A DNA stretch of 64,000 nucleotides from Martinezella dioscoreae (GCF_009176305.1 NZ_BLAJ01000002.1:124001-188000); one strand, 5' to 3'; positions 51,331 to 60,619 are shown, counted from the first letter of the stretch. The notes: generated by a model not told the origin, from the sequence alone. A program made the numbers and translations.

Positions 51331-52239
51331 GTGCAGAACACGAAGAAGGCCGCCGTCATCGGCCTGGGGTCCATGGGTTGGGGCGCCGCCCTGTCCCTTC
51401 TCAAGGCAGGTTTTGCCGTCAGTGGCTGCGATGTTCGCAGCGAGGTTCTTGCCCGCTTTGCCGAGAACGGCGGCTCGCCCTGCACGACGCCGGCATCAGC
51501 GGCCGACGATGTAGACGTGATCCTTGTCTACGTCGTCAACAGCAAGCAGGTCGAAGACGTGCTTTTCGGCCGAGACGGTGCGCTGAAGACCGCACGGCCC
51601 TCAACCGTGTTCCTGCTCTGTACGACCATGGCCCCGAGCGCTACGATCGCCATTGCGGAACGACTGGAGGAAGCAGGCATGCTCGTTATCGACGCTCCCG
51701 TCTCCGGCGGCCATGTCCGTGCGCTTTCGGGTGAGATTACCGTCATGGCATCTGGCACTCCCGAAGCTTTCGAACGAACCTCCGCGGTGCTCGACGCCAT
51801 CTCGGCCAAAGTGTTTCGGCTGGGAGATCGTCCTGGCGCCGGCTCGCAGGTCAAGATGATCAACCAGCTGCTGGCCGGCGTGCACATCGCCGCGACAGCC
51901 GAGGCCATGACGCTTGCCGCCAAGGCCGGCATCGATCTGAAAACGCTCTATGACGTGATCTGCGTATCTGCCGGCTCGTCCTGGATGTTCGAGAATCGCG
52001 GCGAGCACATCGTATGCGGCGATTATACGCCGCGTTCGGCGGTCAACATTTTTGTCAAGGATCTCGGGATCGTCACCTCGGAAGCTGACAAAGCCGGTGC
52101 TGTTACTCCACTTGCAGCAACGGCGCTCAACCTCTTTGTAGAAGCATCGGAGGCGGGCCTGGGCCTGGAGGATGACGCAGCCGTTGCCAAGATCCTGGCC
52201 GCTAGGAGCGGTGCCAGCCTGCCGGGCGTAAAGGATTAG
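51331..52239 (+). CDS. ltnD: L-threonate dehydrogenase (beta-hydroxyacid dehydrogenase family)
   Basis: 302 residues from GTG 51331 (AGAGGT six bases upstream). N-terminal NAD-binding AVIGLGSMGWGAALSL, substrate-binding VIDAPVSGGHVRALSGE, and the catalytic Lys in GSQVKMINQLLAG: the full 3-hydroxyisobutyrate dehydrogenase set. In the neighbourhood of OtnK, OtnC and OtnI this family member oxidises L-threonate at C2 to 2-oxo-tetronate (known for LtnD). First gene of the operon; the next starts 3 bp after it. Confidence 0.87.
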   Translation: MQNTKKAAVIGLGSMGWGAALSLLKAGFAVSGCDVRSEVLARFAENGGSPCTTPASAADDVDVILVYVVNSKQVEDVLFGRDGALKTARPSTVFLLCTTMAPSATIAIAERLEEAGMLVIDAPVSGGHVRALSGEITVMASGTPEAFERTSAVLDAISAKVFRLGDRPGAGSQVKMINQLLAGVHIAATAEAMTLAAKAGIDLKTLYDVICVSAGSSWMFENRGEHIVCGDYTPRSAVNIFVKDLGIVTSEADKAGAVTPLAATALNLFVEASEAGLGLEDDAAVAKILAARSGASLPGVKD

Positions 52240-52242
52240 GCC

Positions 52243-53517
52243 ATGACGCTCCTGCTTGGCTGCATCGCGGATGACTTTACGGGGGCGACCGATCTGGCCG
52301 CGCTGCTGGCGCGCAGCGGATTGCCCGTTTCGTTGCGGATCGGCATTCCGCAAGACAAACGCGACCCAAACGAGACGGCGGCCTTCGAGGTCATCGCCCT
52401 CAAATGCCGGACATCACCTATCGATACCGCCGTTGATCAGGCACGTCAGGCGCTGGCATGGCTGAAGGACGCCGGTGCTAGCCGCTTCTTCTGGAAATAT
52501 TGCTCGACATTCGACAGCACCGCCGAAGGCAATATAGGTCCAGTCGCGGATATGCTGATCGCCGAGACCGGCGCGACCCAGACGATCTATTGCCCCGCCT
52601 TTCCGGAGAACGGACGCAGCGTCTTCATGGGTTATCTCTTCGTCGGCGAACAGCTTCTGTCGGAAAGCCCGATGAAGGACCATCCGCTGACCCCGATGCG
52701 CGATTCAAGCCTCGTGCGACTTTTGACACCCCAGGTGAATGGAGCCGTTGGCCTCGCTAATCGCAATATCGTCTCAAAGGGAGCGGCAGCACTGAAAGCG
52801 AGGCTGGAGCAGTTGAGCAACGACGGCATCCGGCATGTGATTGTCGATGCCGTGTCCGACGATGATCTTCGAACGATCGCGGCGGCATCCTTCGACATGC
52901 CGCTGCTGACCGGCGGCAGTGCGATTGCAGGCCAGCTTCCGCGATTTTATGTGGAACAGGGCCTCGTCAGCTCCCCCGAACATCGACAGACATTGCCAAA
53001 GGTCACCGGCGGCTCGATCGTCCTATCCGGCAGCTGCTCTGCCATGACGCGCCGGCAGGTTGCCGACTATGCCGACAAAGTTGCCAGCCTGCGGCTCGAT
53101 CCGATCGCGCTTGCGCAAAACGGCGCAAGTGCTGCGCTGGAGTGGTTGCATCAACAATCTCCCGATGCGCCGAAGCTCATCTATGCCACCGCCGAACCCG
53201 ACGAGGTGCGGCAAGCTCAGGAGCAGCTGGGTAGGGACAAAGCGGGGCGGGTCGTCGAAGATGCTCTTTCGAAGATAGCTCGCGCTGCTTTCGATTACGG
53301 CACGCGCCGCTTCGTCGTTGCAGGCGGCGAGACATCCGGCGCGATCACGCAGGCGCTCGGCGCGGCGCATCTGACTATCGGACCAGAAATCGCACCCGGC
53401 GTGCCTTGGACTTTCACGACCCTTGGGAATGAAACAGTCGCCCTGGCTCTAAAATCTGGCAATTTCGGCGAGGAAACCTTCTTTACGGACGCTTTCGATA
53501 GATTGGGAGCGGCATGA
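52243..53517 (+). CDS. otnK: 3-oxo-tetronate kinase (DUF1537 four-carbon acid sugar kinase)
   Basis: 424 residues. N-terminal domain opens LLGCIADDFTGATDLAALLA, with KCRTSPIDTAVDQARQAL, KYCSTFDSTAEGNIGPV and FPENGRSVFMGYLFV; the C-terminal nucleotide domain has GGSIVLSGSCSAMTRRQV and RFVVAGGETSGAITQALG. This two-domain family phosphorylates 3-oxo-tetronate at C4 with ATP. The ATGA overlap with the aldolase-like gene suits coupled synthesis of consecutive enzymes. Confidence 0.93.
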   Translation: MTLLLGCIADDFTGATDLAALLARSGLPVSLRIGIPQDKRDPNETAAFEVIALKCRTSPIDTAVDQARQALAWLKDAGASRFFWKYCSTFDSTAEGNIGPVADMLIAETGATQTIYCPAFPENGRSVFMGYLFVGEQLLSESPMKDHPLTPMRDSSLVRLLTPQVNGAVGLANRNIVSKGAAALKARLEQLSNDGIRHVIVDAVSDDDLRTIAAASFDMPLLTGGSAIAGQLPRFYVEQGLVSSPEHRQTLPKVTGGSIVLSGSCSAMTRRQVADYADKVASLRLDPIALAQNGASAALEWLHQQSPDAPKLIYATAEPDEVRQAQEQLGRDKAGRVVEDALSKIARAAFDYGTRRFVVAGGETSGAITQALGAAHLTIGPEIAPGVPWTFTTLGNETVALALKSGNFGEETFFTDAFDRLGAA

Positions 53518-54164
53518 GCGAAGAAGCCGCACTGCGCGAACAGATCTGCACGATGGCCAAATCGCTTTACGATCGTGGCCTGACCGCCGGCTCCTCCGGC
53601 AATATTTCGGCGCGGCTCAGCGACGGACGACTGCTGGTGACGCCGACGGGCAGCTCCTTCGGTCGCCTCGACCCCGCCCGCCTCTCGTTTTTCAACAGCG
53701 AAGGGCGCCTGATCGGCGGTGACAAGCCGACGAAGGAAATGCCGCTACATGCCGCCTTCTATGAGACCCGGCCGAAAAAGACAGGCGCCGTCGTCCATCT
53801 CCACTCCAGCCATTCGGTGGCACTCTCGATCCTGCCCGGCGTCGACGCCGACAACATGCTGCCGCCGCTGACAGCCTATTCGATCATGAAGCTCGGCAAA
53901 GTGAAACTCCTGCCCTATTTCATGCCTGGCGATCCGGCCATGGGCGATGCCATCCGCGGCTTGGCCGGCAAGCGCAGCGCCGTGATGCTGGCGGCACATG
54001 GTCCTGTCGTTTCGGCGAAGGATCTGGAAGCGGCTGTCTATGCGATGGAAGAACTGGAAGAGACGGCAAAGCTTGCCATTCTGACCCGCGGGGCCAATCC
54101 TTCGCTGCTGACGGACGCGCAGATCTCCGATCTCGTCCGCACCTATGATGTGGAATGGGACTGA
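53514..54164 (+). CDS. otnC: 3-oxo-tetronate 4-phosphate decarboxylase (class II aldolase family)
   Basis: 216 residues. Class II aldolase/adducin fold with GLTAGSSGNISARLSDGRLLVTPTG, metal His residues in VVHLHSSHSVALS and a later His in LAAHGPVV. In this gene setting it removes CO2 from 3-oxo-tetronate 4-phosphate to give dihydroxyacetone phosphate (known role of OtnC). ATG overlaps the kinase stop; next gene begins after 2 bp. Confidence 0.92.
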   Translation: MSEEAALREQICTMAKSLYDRGLTAGSSGNISARLSDGRLLVTPTGSSFGRLDPARLSFFNSEGRLIGGDKPTKEMPLHAAFYETRPKKTGAVVHLHSSHSVALSILPGVDADNMLPPLTAYSIMKLGKVKLLPYFMPGDPAMGDAIRGLAGKRSAVMLAAHGPVVSAKDLEAAVYAMEELEETAKLAILTRGANPSLLTDAQISDLVRTYDVEWD

Positions 54165-54166
54165 AC

Positions 54167-54931
54167 ATGACGCGCTTTTCGGCCAATCTGGGATTCCTGT
54201 GGCAGGAGCTTTCCCTTCCCGACGCCATCCGCGCCGCCAAGGCCGCCGGCTTCGATGCCGTGGAATGCCATTACCCTTACGACACTCCCGCTGAGGCCGT
54301 GCGTCAGGCATTGGAGGAAACCGGCCTTCCCATGCTCGGCCTCAACACCGCCCGCGGCAATGTCGCAGCCGGCGACAACGGACTTGCCGCCATTCCGGGC
54401 CGCGAGGACGAAGCCCGCCTGCTCATCGATCAGGCGATCGACTATGCAGCCGCCATCGGGGCGCGAAACGTGCATGTGATGGCAGGCAAGGCCGCCGGCG
54501 ATGACGCACGAACCGCCTTCATTGGCAATCTGCGCTATGCCTGCGAAAACGCCGATAAGGTGGGGGCGACCGTGCTGATCGAGCCGCTCAACTATCGCGA
54601 TGCGCCAGGCTACTTCCTTCAAACGGCGGATCAGGCACGCGACATCATAGCCGCGGCCGGTGCCGAGAACCTCAAACTGATGTTCGACTGCTATCACATC
54701 CAGATCATGCAGGGCGATCTGACCCGCAGGCTGCAGGATCATATGACGGCAATCGGCCATATTCAGATCGCTGCCGTGCCGGATCGGCGCGAACCGGACC
54801 ATGGGGAGATCGATTATCGTCACATTCTGCAGGTCCTGGAAAAGCTTGGCTATGACAAACTGATCGGCGCGGAATATCGGCCGGCAACCACGACGGATGC
54901 AGGACTTGCCTGGCTGCAGGCATTCAAATGA
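54167..54931 (+). CDS. otnI: 2-oxo-tetronate isomerase (hydroxypyruvate isomerase family)
   Basis: 254 residues. TIM barrel of the Hyi/OtnI group: RFSANLGFLWQELSLPDAIR, VLIEPLNYRDAPGYFL (metal Glu), LMFDCYHIQIMQGD (Asp, His), HIQIAAVPDRREPDHGEID (His) and IGAEYRPATTTDAGLAWL (Glu). It converts 2-oxo-tetronate to 3-oxo-tetronate, linking the LtnD and OtnK steps. ATG 54167 is chosen because homologues begin close to RFSANL; ATG 54155, inside the previous gene, is possible. Followed by repeat copy 3. Confidence 0.92.
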   Translation: MTRFSANLGFLWQELSLPDAIRAAKAAGFDAVECHYPYDTPAEAVRQALEETGLPMLGLNTARGNVAAGDNGLAAIPGREDEARLLIDQAIDYAAAIGARNVHVMAGKAAGDDARTAFIGNLRYACENADKVGATVLIEPLNYRDAPGYFLQTADQARDIIAAAGAENLKLMFDCYHIQIMQGDLTRRLQDHMTAIGHIQIAAVPDRREPDHGEIDYRHILQVLEKLGYDKLIGAEYRPATTTDAGLAWLQAFK

Positions 54932-55006
54932 GAGACCGGCTTCGAGAACGACTAACGGCCTTCAAAGAGATTCACTCGGGAAGTGTCCCGAATACTGATG
55001 TCAGCT

Positions 55007-55107
55007 TGGAGCAGTTCGGCTTTTCCTTGAATCCGTGAGCCGCTCCGTCTGTTTGTTTCTCGCAATTCCGGACGGAAAACCGCTACGCACTTTTCCTGGA
55101 ATTGCTC
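55007..55107 (-). repeat. rhizobial intergenic repeat, copy 3 (reverse), before denD
   Basis: On the minus strand it starts GAGCAATTCCAGG at 55107, continues GCGGTTTTCCGTCCGG and GAATTGCG, and ends in a stem formed by 55037-55046 with 55008-55017 (10 bp, one mismatch), loop ATTCAAGGAAAAGC-like as in copies 1 and 2. On the plus strand it lies inside the erythronate operon, between the otnI stop and the denD ribosome site. Confidence 0.75.
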
Positions 55108-55127
55108 TATTGGGAGGAAAATCCGAT

Positions 55128-56114
55128 ATGCATGTTTTGATCCTGGGTGCCGCAGGCATGGTCGGCCGCAAGCTCGTCAACCGCATCGCCGCCGAGCCGA
55201 AAATTCTCGGGCAAGCCATCGATCGCCTGACACTGGTCGACGCCTTCAAGCCGCCAGTGCCGGAAGCGCTTCAATCCGTATCAAAAGCCCTGACGATCGA
55301 TCTTGCGACGGCTGGTGTTGCGGAAAAGCTCATCGAAGACCGTCCGGATATGATCTTCCATCTGGCCGCCATCGTCTCCGGCGAAGCCGAGGCCGATTTC
55401 GACAAAGGATACTCGGTCAATCTCGATGGCACGCGGGCACTCTTCGAAGCCATCCGCCAGCAGGGACTGAAATCCGCCTATGTGCCGCGCGTCATCTTCG
55501 CCTCCTCCATTGCCGTATTCGGAACCCCCTTCCCCGACGTCATCGGTGACGAATTCCTGACCGCGCCACTGACGAGTTACGGCACGCAGAAGGCGATCGC
55601 GGAGCTCCTGCTTGCCGATTATTCACGCCGTGGCATTTTCGATGGCATCGGCATCCGACTGCCAACCATCTGCGTTCGGCCCGGCGCTCCGAACAAGGCG
55701 GCCTCCGGGTTTTTTTCCAACATCCTGCGTGAGCCGCTGGTCGGCAAAGAGGCTGTCCTGCCCGTCAGCGATACGGTGCGCCACTGGTTTGCAAGCCCGC
55801 GAGCGGCGGTCGGTTTCTTCGTTCATGCGGCAACGCTCGATACGGCAAAGATCGGGCCGCGGCGCAATCTCACCATGCCGGGGCTTTCGGCGCTCGTTTC
55901 CGATGAGATCGATGCGCTGCGCCGTGTCGGCGGCGACAAGGCGGTTGCGCTGATCCGCCGCGAATCCGATCCGGTGATCGAGCGCATCGTTTCCGGCTGG
56001 GCGACGCAGTTCGATGCCAAGCGGGCGAGTGATCTCGGCTTCGAGGCAGAACAGAGCTTCGACGAGATCCTGCGGGCGCATATCGAAGACGAACTGGACG
56101 GGAGGGTCGCATGA
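55128..56114 (+). CDS. denD: D-erythronate dehydrogenase (extended SDR family)
   Basis: 328 residues. NAD-binding [50 protein letters not shown] with catalytic Ser and the Y-x-x-x-K pair in [10 protein letters not shown]. The wording matches DenD, which oxidises D-erythronate at C2 to 2-oxo-tetronate, the same product line as LtnD, so both acids feed OtnI/OtnK/OtnC. A GGGAGG site precedes ATG 55128; the apparent longer frame runs into the repeat. ATGA overlap with the next gene. Confidence 0.9.
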   Translation: MHVLILGAAGMVGRKLVNRIAAEPKILGQAIDRLTLVDAFKPPVPEALQSVSKALTIDLATAGVAEKLIEDRPDMIFHLAAIVSGEAEADFDKGYSVNLDGTRALFEAIRQQGLKSAYVPRVIFASSIAVFGTPFPDVIGDEFLTAPLTSYGTQKAIAELLLADYSRRGIFDGIGIRLPTICVRPGAPNKAASGFFSNILREPLVGKEAVLPVSDTVRHWFASPRAAVGFFVHAATLDTAKIGPRRNLTMPGLSALVSDEIDALRRVGGDKAVALIRRESDPVIERIVSGWATQFDAKRASDLGFEAEQSFDEILRAHIEDELDGRVA

Positions 56115-56887
56115 CGGAGGCGTCATCGAACGCACAAAGTGCAATCGCGCTGGTGACCGGCGGCGGCACCGGCATCGGCCGAGCTATCGCCAAGGCGCTT
56201 GGCTCGGCAGGCTTCAGGGTCGTCATCTCAGGGCGCCGGGCTGATGTTCTCGAAAAAGCTGCTCGTGAGCTTTCGGAGGAGACCAGGGCGGAGTTTCTTG
56301 CGGTTGCAGCCGATGTCAGCGACCCCACATCGGTCCGCAGCCTCTTTGATGTGATCGCCGACCGCTATGGCCGCCTCGACCTTCTGGTCAACAATGCCGG
56401 CATGGGCCTGCCGGCCGTGCCGATGGAGGAACTGAGCTTCGAGCAATGGAATGCGATTGTCGGAGCCAATCTGACCGGCGCGTTCCTGTGCACGCAGCAG
56501 GCCTTCCGCCTGATGAAAGCCCAGGTGCCGCAAGGCGGCCGCATCATCAACAACGGTTCGATCTCGGCAACGACGCCGCGGCCGCATTCCGCACCCTATA
56601 CGGCCACGAAACACGCAATCACCGGTCTCACGAAATCGACGGCGCTCGATGGCCGTCCCTTCGATATCGCCTGCGGGCAGATCGATATCGGCAATGCCGC
56701 CACCGACATGACGGCGAGGATGAGCGCCGGCGTACTGCAGGCAAATGGCGAGACCGCAGCAGAACCGACGATTTCGGCAGAGCATGTCGCCCGCGCCGTC
56801 GTCTACATGGCCACGCTGCCGCTCGACGCCAATGTTCTTTCCATGACCGTCATGGCAACGAAGATGCCGCTTGTCGGCAGAGGATAA
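56111..56887 (+). CDS. SDR-family oxidoreductase
   Basis: 258 residues, classical short-chain dehydrogenase. Cofactor motif [22 protein letters not shown], catalytic Ser in [23 protein letters not shown] with Tyr and Lys; PRPHSAPY is typical of one sugar-acid/polyol subgroup. Coupled to denD by ATGA and followed by a strong terminator, so it is the last gene of the unit. A role in oxidising another tetronate or tetrose, or recycling cofactor, is inference. Confidence 0.9.
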   Translation: MTEASSNAQSAIALVTGGGTGIGRAIAKALGSAGFRVVISGRRADVLEKAARELSEETRAEFLAVAADVSDPTSVRSLFDVIADRYGRLDLLVNNAGMGLPAVPMEELSFEQWNAIVGANLTGAFLCTQQAFRLMKAQVPQGGRIINNGSISATTPRPHSAPYTATKHAITGLTKSTALDGRPFDIACGQIDIGNAATDMTARMSAGVLQANGETAAEPTISAEHVARAVVYMATLPLDANVLSMTVMATKMPLVGRG

Positions 56888-56892
56888 AAGAG

Positions 56893-56925
56893 AACGGCAG
56901 CACCGAGTGCAATGCTGCCGTTTTT
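56893..56925 (+). terminator. rho-independent terminator of the erythronate/threonate operon
   Basis: AACGGCAGCA (56893-56902) pairs with TGCTGCCGTT (56913-56922), 10 bp, loop CCGAGTGCAA, followed by TTTGTGGTTT. Six bases after the SDR stop codon. Confidence 0.85.
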
Positions 56926-56942
56926 GTGGTTTGCGCTATTCG

Positions 56943-57905
56943 TTAGATTGCGGGTCGTGCGGAAGGCTTGACCTGCCTTCGCTCAATCAGGCCGGCAACG
57001 CTGAAGATCAGGACCTCGATCTCCATGCCGATCTTGTCGCCATCGAGCAACCGGACGACATCGTCTATGCCGGATACAGCCTGGCCATCGATGGCGAGTA
57101 GGTAGTCACCCTCCTGCAGTCCGCCCTTTTCGGCCGGGCTATCCTTCTCGACACGACGCAGCCGCACAGCGGTCGAATGCGTGACGCCAGCCTCCAGCGC
57201 GATGCGCCGATGCAGCTCGACCGTGTCGGCGGCAATGCCAATATAGGCGCGCCGGACGTGGCCGAAACGCAGGATCTCGGACACAACATGCTTGGCCGTG
57301 TTGGAGGCGACCGAGAAAGCGATGCTCTGCGCGCCCTGGATAACGGCAGTATTGACGCCGATGACTTCACCCGCCGAGGAGACCAGCGGACCGCCGGAAT
57401 TACCTGGGTTGAGGGCGGCATCGGTCTGGATGATGTCTTCCATCAGCCTTCCGCTCGCCGCGCGCATGGAGCGGCCAAGCGCCGAGACGATGCCGGCCGT
57501 GACAGTCCATTCGAAACCAAGGGGATTGCCGATGGCGATAGCGATATGACCACGCTTCAGCGATTTGGAATCGCCAAGTCGCGCCCAATTGCCCGGCCAG
57601 TCATTGGCGCGAATGAGAGCGAGGTCGGTATCCGGATCGCGCCCCAGCACCCTGCCCTCGACAGTCGCGCCTTCCGGAGTCTTGATGCGCACGGCTTTGG
57701 CGTCGTCGACGACATGATTGTTGGTGACGACCAAGCCGTCCGGCGAAATGGCGAAGCCGGAGCCATGTCCGGCGCGGCCGCCCAAACGCTCGATCCGGCT
57801 GACGGCCGGCCCGACGAGATCGACGGCACTCGATACCGATTGCGAATAGGCATCCAGCAGCCCGGCATCGGATGACGGCTGGATGTCACGATCAATGAAG
57901 CCCAT
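56943..57905 (-). CDS. HtrA/DegP-like S1C serine protease without signal peptide
   Basis: 320 residues. The trypsin-like triad is complete: His in TNNHVVDD, Asp in DTDLALIRAN and Ser in NPGNSGGPLV. One C-terminal PDZ domain follows (YIGIAADTVELHRRI; SPAEKGGLQEGDYLLAIDGQAVSGIDDVVRLL). Secreted DegP relatives begin with a signal peptide; this one begins MGFIDRDIQPSSDAGLLDAY with none, so it is probably cytoplasmic. GGAGGAG precedes ATG 57905. Single gene, with repair or turnover of damaged proteins as its likely role. Confidence 0.9.
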   Translation of the reverse strand: MGFIDRDIQPSSDAGLLDAYSQSVSSAVDLVGPAVSRIERLGGRAGHGSGFAISPDGLVVTNNHVVDDAKAVRIKTPEGATVEGRVLGRDPDTDLALIRANDWPGNWARLGDSKSLKRGHIAIAIGNPLGFEWTVTAGIVSALGRSMRAASGRLMEDIIQTDAALNPGNSGGPLVSSAGEVIGVNTAVIQGAQSIAFSVASNTAKHVVSEILRFGHVRRAYIGIAADTVELHRRIALEAGVTHSTAVRLRRVEKDSPAEKGGLQEGDYLLAIDGQAVSGIDDVVRLLDGDKIGMEIEVLIFSVAGLIERRQVKPSARPAI

Positions 57906-58077
57906 GAAAACTCCTCCGACGCGGACGCGTCGCTACGAGGACCGGCAGCAACTGTTGGGAGGCAGGAGGCTGTCAGTTCGACAGATTGAAGTGGTGACTA
58001 TTCAAATGAGATGTCACCCTATCGAGTTCAAGAGCCGACCGAACGCACTCTTCCAACCGACCTCACGGCGGCCGAAA

Positions 58078-58572
58078 TCAGCTCTTGTCGTGCTGCAACA
58101 GCCGCTCCAGTTCCCGCTCCTGCATCTCGATAGCTTGCGTGACGAAGCGCAAGATCACCTGCTTTTCCGCCTTTGAAAACTGTTTGAGCATCTGCGAGCC
58201 GGCCTGCGCGATCGGGCCATAGGCTTCGCGTCCTAGCCTGATCGCCTTCTCGGATGGTGCTACCAGCACGCGACGCCGGTCGTTGGGATCGGGAACGCGG
58301 TGAAGAAGACCGCGTGCCGAAAGGCGGTCAATCAAAGCAGTAACGGAAGGAGGCGCAAGGCCGATAGCTTTGGCGACGGCGTTTGCCGGCTGCGGCGTGC
58401 GCATGATCACGCTGAGACAGCGGCGCTCGGCGCTATTGAGCCCATGCAGCTTGCCGAAGGTTTCATCGAAGCTCTCCGTCGCCTCTTGCCAGCGCATGCA
58501 GGCAAGGCTGATGGCTTCCACGAGGTGATGCTCATCTTCATTTGACTTTTGTTCGATCATCGAATAATTCAT
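58078..58572 (-). CDS. MarR-family regulator, divergent to an FAD monooxygenase
   Basis: 164 residues. Winged helix with LNSAERRCLSVIMRTPQPANAVAKAIGLAPPSVTALIDRLSARGLLHRVPDPNDRRRVLV, the classic MarR run including the wing with Asp-x-x-Asp-Arg-Arg. Only 27 bp separate its start (ATG 58572; ATG 58560 possible) from the monooxygenase start at 58600, so any binding in the gap must affect both. Likely a repressor released by the aromatic substrate of the monooxygenase. Confidence 0.92.
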   Translation of the reverse strand: MNYSMIEQKSNEDEHHLVEAISLACMRWQEATESFDETFGKLHGLNSAERRCLSVIMRTPQPANAVAKAIGLAPPSVTALIDRLSARGLLHRVPDPNDRRRVLVAPSEKAIRLGREAYGPIAQAGSQMLKQFSKAEKQVILRFVTQAIEMQERELERLLQHDKS

Positions 58573-58599
58573 TTATCAAACTATTAGAAGGAAGAACCA

Positions 58600-59868
58600 A
58601 TGTGCCCCATTGACGATCCTGCTGCAACCATGAATCGAGCAACAAACCCCGAGGTCACGGTCGGCATATGCGGCGCCGGTATCGGCGGGCTTGTGCTCGC
58701 GCTCCGGCTGGCAAAGCTCGGCTTTCGTCCGGTGTTGTTCGAAGCCCGCTCAAAGGAAGCCGCCTTGTCCGAAGGGGAGTTTCTGACGCTCGCTTCCAAC
58801 GGCATGAACGGGCTGCGCACGGTGGACTGCTACGAAGAAGTATTGCGCCAGGGATTGGAGACCCGCGCCATCGAACTCTGCAACGCGCGCGGTAAAAGGC
58901 TCGCACTCATCGACCAGAGCGACCATTTGGCGACATTCGGCACGCCCGCCGTCACTATTAAGCGCGGCGTTCTCACAGGCATCCTGATCGAAAAGTGCCA
59001 AGCCGAAGGCATCAGCGTGCAATTTGGCTGGCGCGCGACCAAGGTCGACAACCTCCCGCATGCCGTAACGCTCAACTTCTCCGAAGGCGCAGGCCTTGCC
59101 GTCGACCTGCTCGTCGCCGCCGACGGACTGCGATCCTTCGTCCGTACGCAAATATTTCCGGATTATCCCCTGCCGCAATTTACCGGCCTGATCGGCACAG
59201 GCGGCCTCGTCGATGCCGACATACCAGATATGGATGGCGTGATGCGCATGACCTTCGGAGAGAAGGCCTTCTTCGGCTACATCAAGACGGCATCCCACCC
59301 CGTCTACTGGTTCGAGTCCTTCCCCGCCGACACACCCGACGCTGTACGCACACTGGAACCGACGGCACTGGCCGCTCATGTTCGCCAGATGCATGTCGAC
59401 GATCCCGAACCGAACAGATCGATCCTCCAGGCGGTCGGTCAGATCGAACGCAGCTATCCCATCTTCGACATGCCGCAGCTTCCGGTCTGGTCGAGCGGGC
59501 GTGTCGTCTTGCTCGGCGACGCCGCGCATGCCATTGGCCCGCATGCCGGCCAAGGCGCCTCGATGGCTATAGAAGATGCGGTGGTCTTGTCATCTTGCCT
59601 GGCGGATACGCTCGATTACGGTGCCGCCTTTGCCCGCTATGAGGCCCTGCGGCGCCCTCGCATTGCCCGCGTGGTGAAGCTCACCCGGCAAAATGCTTCC
59701 AGGAAGCGGAAAAACAGTAGGCTCAGCCTGTTTCTGCGCGATTTGCTTCTGCCCTTGCTTATTCCGTTAAGTGTCAGAGCCGGCCGCAGATTGTTTGCAT
59801 ATCGAGTCGATCTCGATCCGCTCAAGGCAAATCCCTCAACCGAAAGCGCTCACAAGGATGCCGCCTGA
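58600..59868 (+). CDS. FAD-dependent aromatic monooxygenase (salicylate-hydroxylase type)
   Basis: 422 residues. FAD Rossmann motif VGICGAGIGGLVLALRLAKLG, the NAD(P)H-site DG motif in LLVAADGLRSFVRTQIF and the second FAD motif LLGDAAHAIGPHAGQGASMAIEDA. These place it in the class A flavin monooxygenases (salicylate or 3-hydroxybenzoate hydroxylase-like), which hydroxylate aromatic acids with NAD(P)H and O2. Cytoplasmic. AGAAGGAAG lies 6 bases before the ATG. No ring-cleavage gene is present nearby. A basic hydrophobic C-terminal stretch (LRDLLLPLLIPLSVRAGRR) is unusual for a soluble enzyme. Confidence 0.92.
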   Translation: MCPIDDPAATMNRATNPEVTVGICGAGIGGLVLALRLAKLGFRPVLFEARSKEAALSEGEFLTLASNGMNGLRTVDCYEEVLRQGLETRAIELCNARGKRLALIDQSDHLATFGTPAVTIKRGVLTGILIEKCQAEGISVQFGWRATKVDNLPHAVTLNFSEGAGLAVDLLVAADGLRSFVRTQIFPDYPLPQFTGLIGTGGLVDADIPDMDGVMRMTFGEKAFFGYIKTASHPVYWFESFPADTPDAVRTLEPTALAAHVRQMHVDDPEPNRSILQAVGQIERSYPIFDMPQLPVWSSGRVVLLGDAAHAIGPHAGQGASMAIEDAVVLSSCLADTLDYGAAFARYEALRRPRIARVVKLTRQNASRKRKNSRLSLFLRDLLLPLLIPLSVRAGRRLFAYRVDLDPLKANPSTESAHKDAA

Positions 59869-59947
59869 CATTCGGTCGGTCTGCTGAGGCCAATCTAGGA
59901 AATCGGAATAGCCGGCGCAATTCCCTATGCCTGCCGGCACGGAGGAG

Positions 59948-60454
59948 CTATTCGCGCGGCCAAGCCAGCCTGCTCCAATTTGCAATATAGATCACGAATG
60001 CGATGAACATTCCCGATCCAATAAGGTCCAGCCGATGGCGGCCGAAAAGGAAGAGGCCGAGAAGCGCCAAGCCGATCGAGGAGGCGATCAGGAAGAGCGA
60101 GGGGATTATGCTTGTGATGGGCACCCCCGCCTCGCCTTCGGCTTCGACGCCATCGCCGGTCACGTGACCATTGGAGCCTGGTGATCGGTTACCGAGCCTG
60201 ACCGTCACCTTGCCGCGCCTGGTGCGGACCCTGCCCCGCACCTTCTTTTTCGAGGTCAGAAGCACGAGCGCCATCGATATCAGCATGCTGCCGAAGCCCC
60301 AGGAGAAAACCGTGCATGCTGCCATGGCGGTCGCGTTTGCATAAATCCGATAAAGGTGAAGCGCCAAGGCTCCCATCGCTATGGTGATGGCAAGAAACAG
60401 GGAACCGACAATCAGGAATGTGGCCCTGCCGGATAATTGCGTTTCGCCTACCAC
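59948..60454 (-). CDS. hypothetical membrane protein, four helices
   Basis: 168 residues from GTG 60454, which has GGGGAGG five bases upstream. Four likely membrane helices in two pairs (FLIVGSLFLAITIAMGALAL; MAACTVFSWGFGSMLISMAL; SIIPSLFLIASSIGLALLGL; IGSGMFIAFVIYIANW) with a basic cytoplasmic loop between them. No family is recognised; small rhizobial inner-membrane proteins of this form are mostly uncharacterised. Confidence 0.6.
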   Translation of the reverse strand: MVGETQLSGRATFLIVGSLFLAITIAMGALALHLYRIYANATAMAACTVFSWGFGSMLISMALVLLTSKKKVRGRVRTRRGKVTVRLGNRSPGSNGHVTGDGVEAEGEAGVPITSIIPSLFLIASSIGLALLGLFLFGRHRLDLIGSGMFIAFVIYIANWSRLAWPRE

Positions 60455-60619
60455 GTGACCTCCCCATCGACGTCCATCTGCTCAATGCAAATTAGGAGGA
60501 TGCCGACGATCTTCAAATGCCGGCGCGATATTCGGCCCAGTTCAGCTGCACGCCGGCATGATCTTTACGAAGCAGCGAGCGGCCATAATTAGCTGACGTA
60601 TCGGGCGATGGAGGTACTC

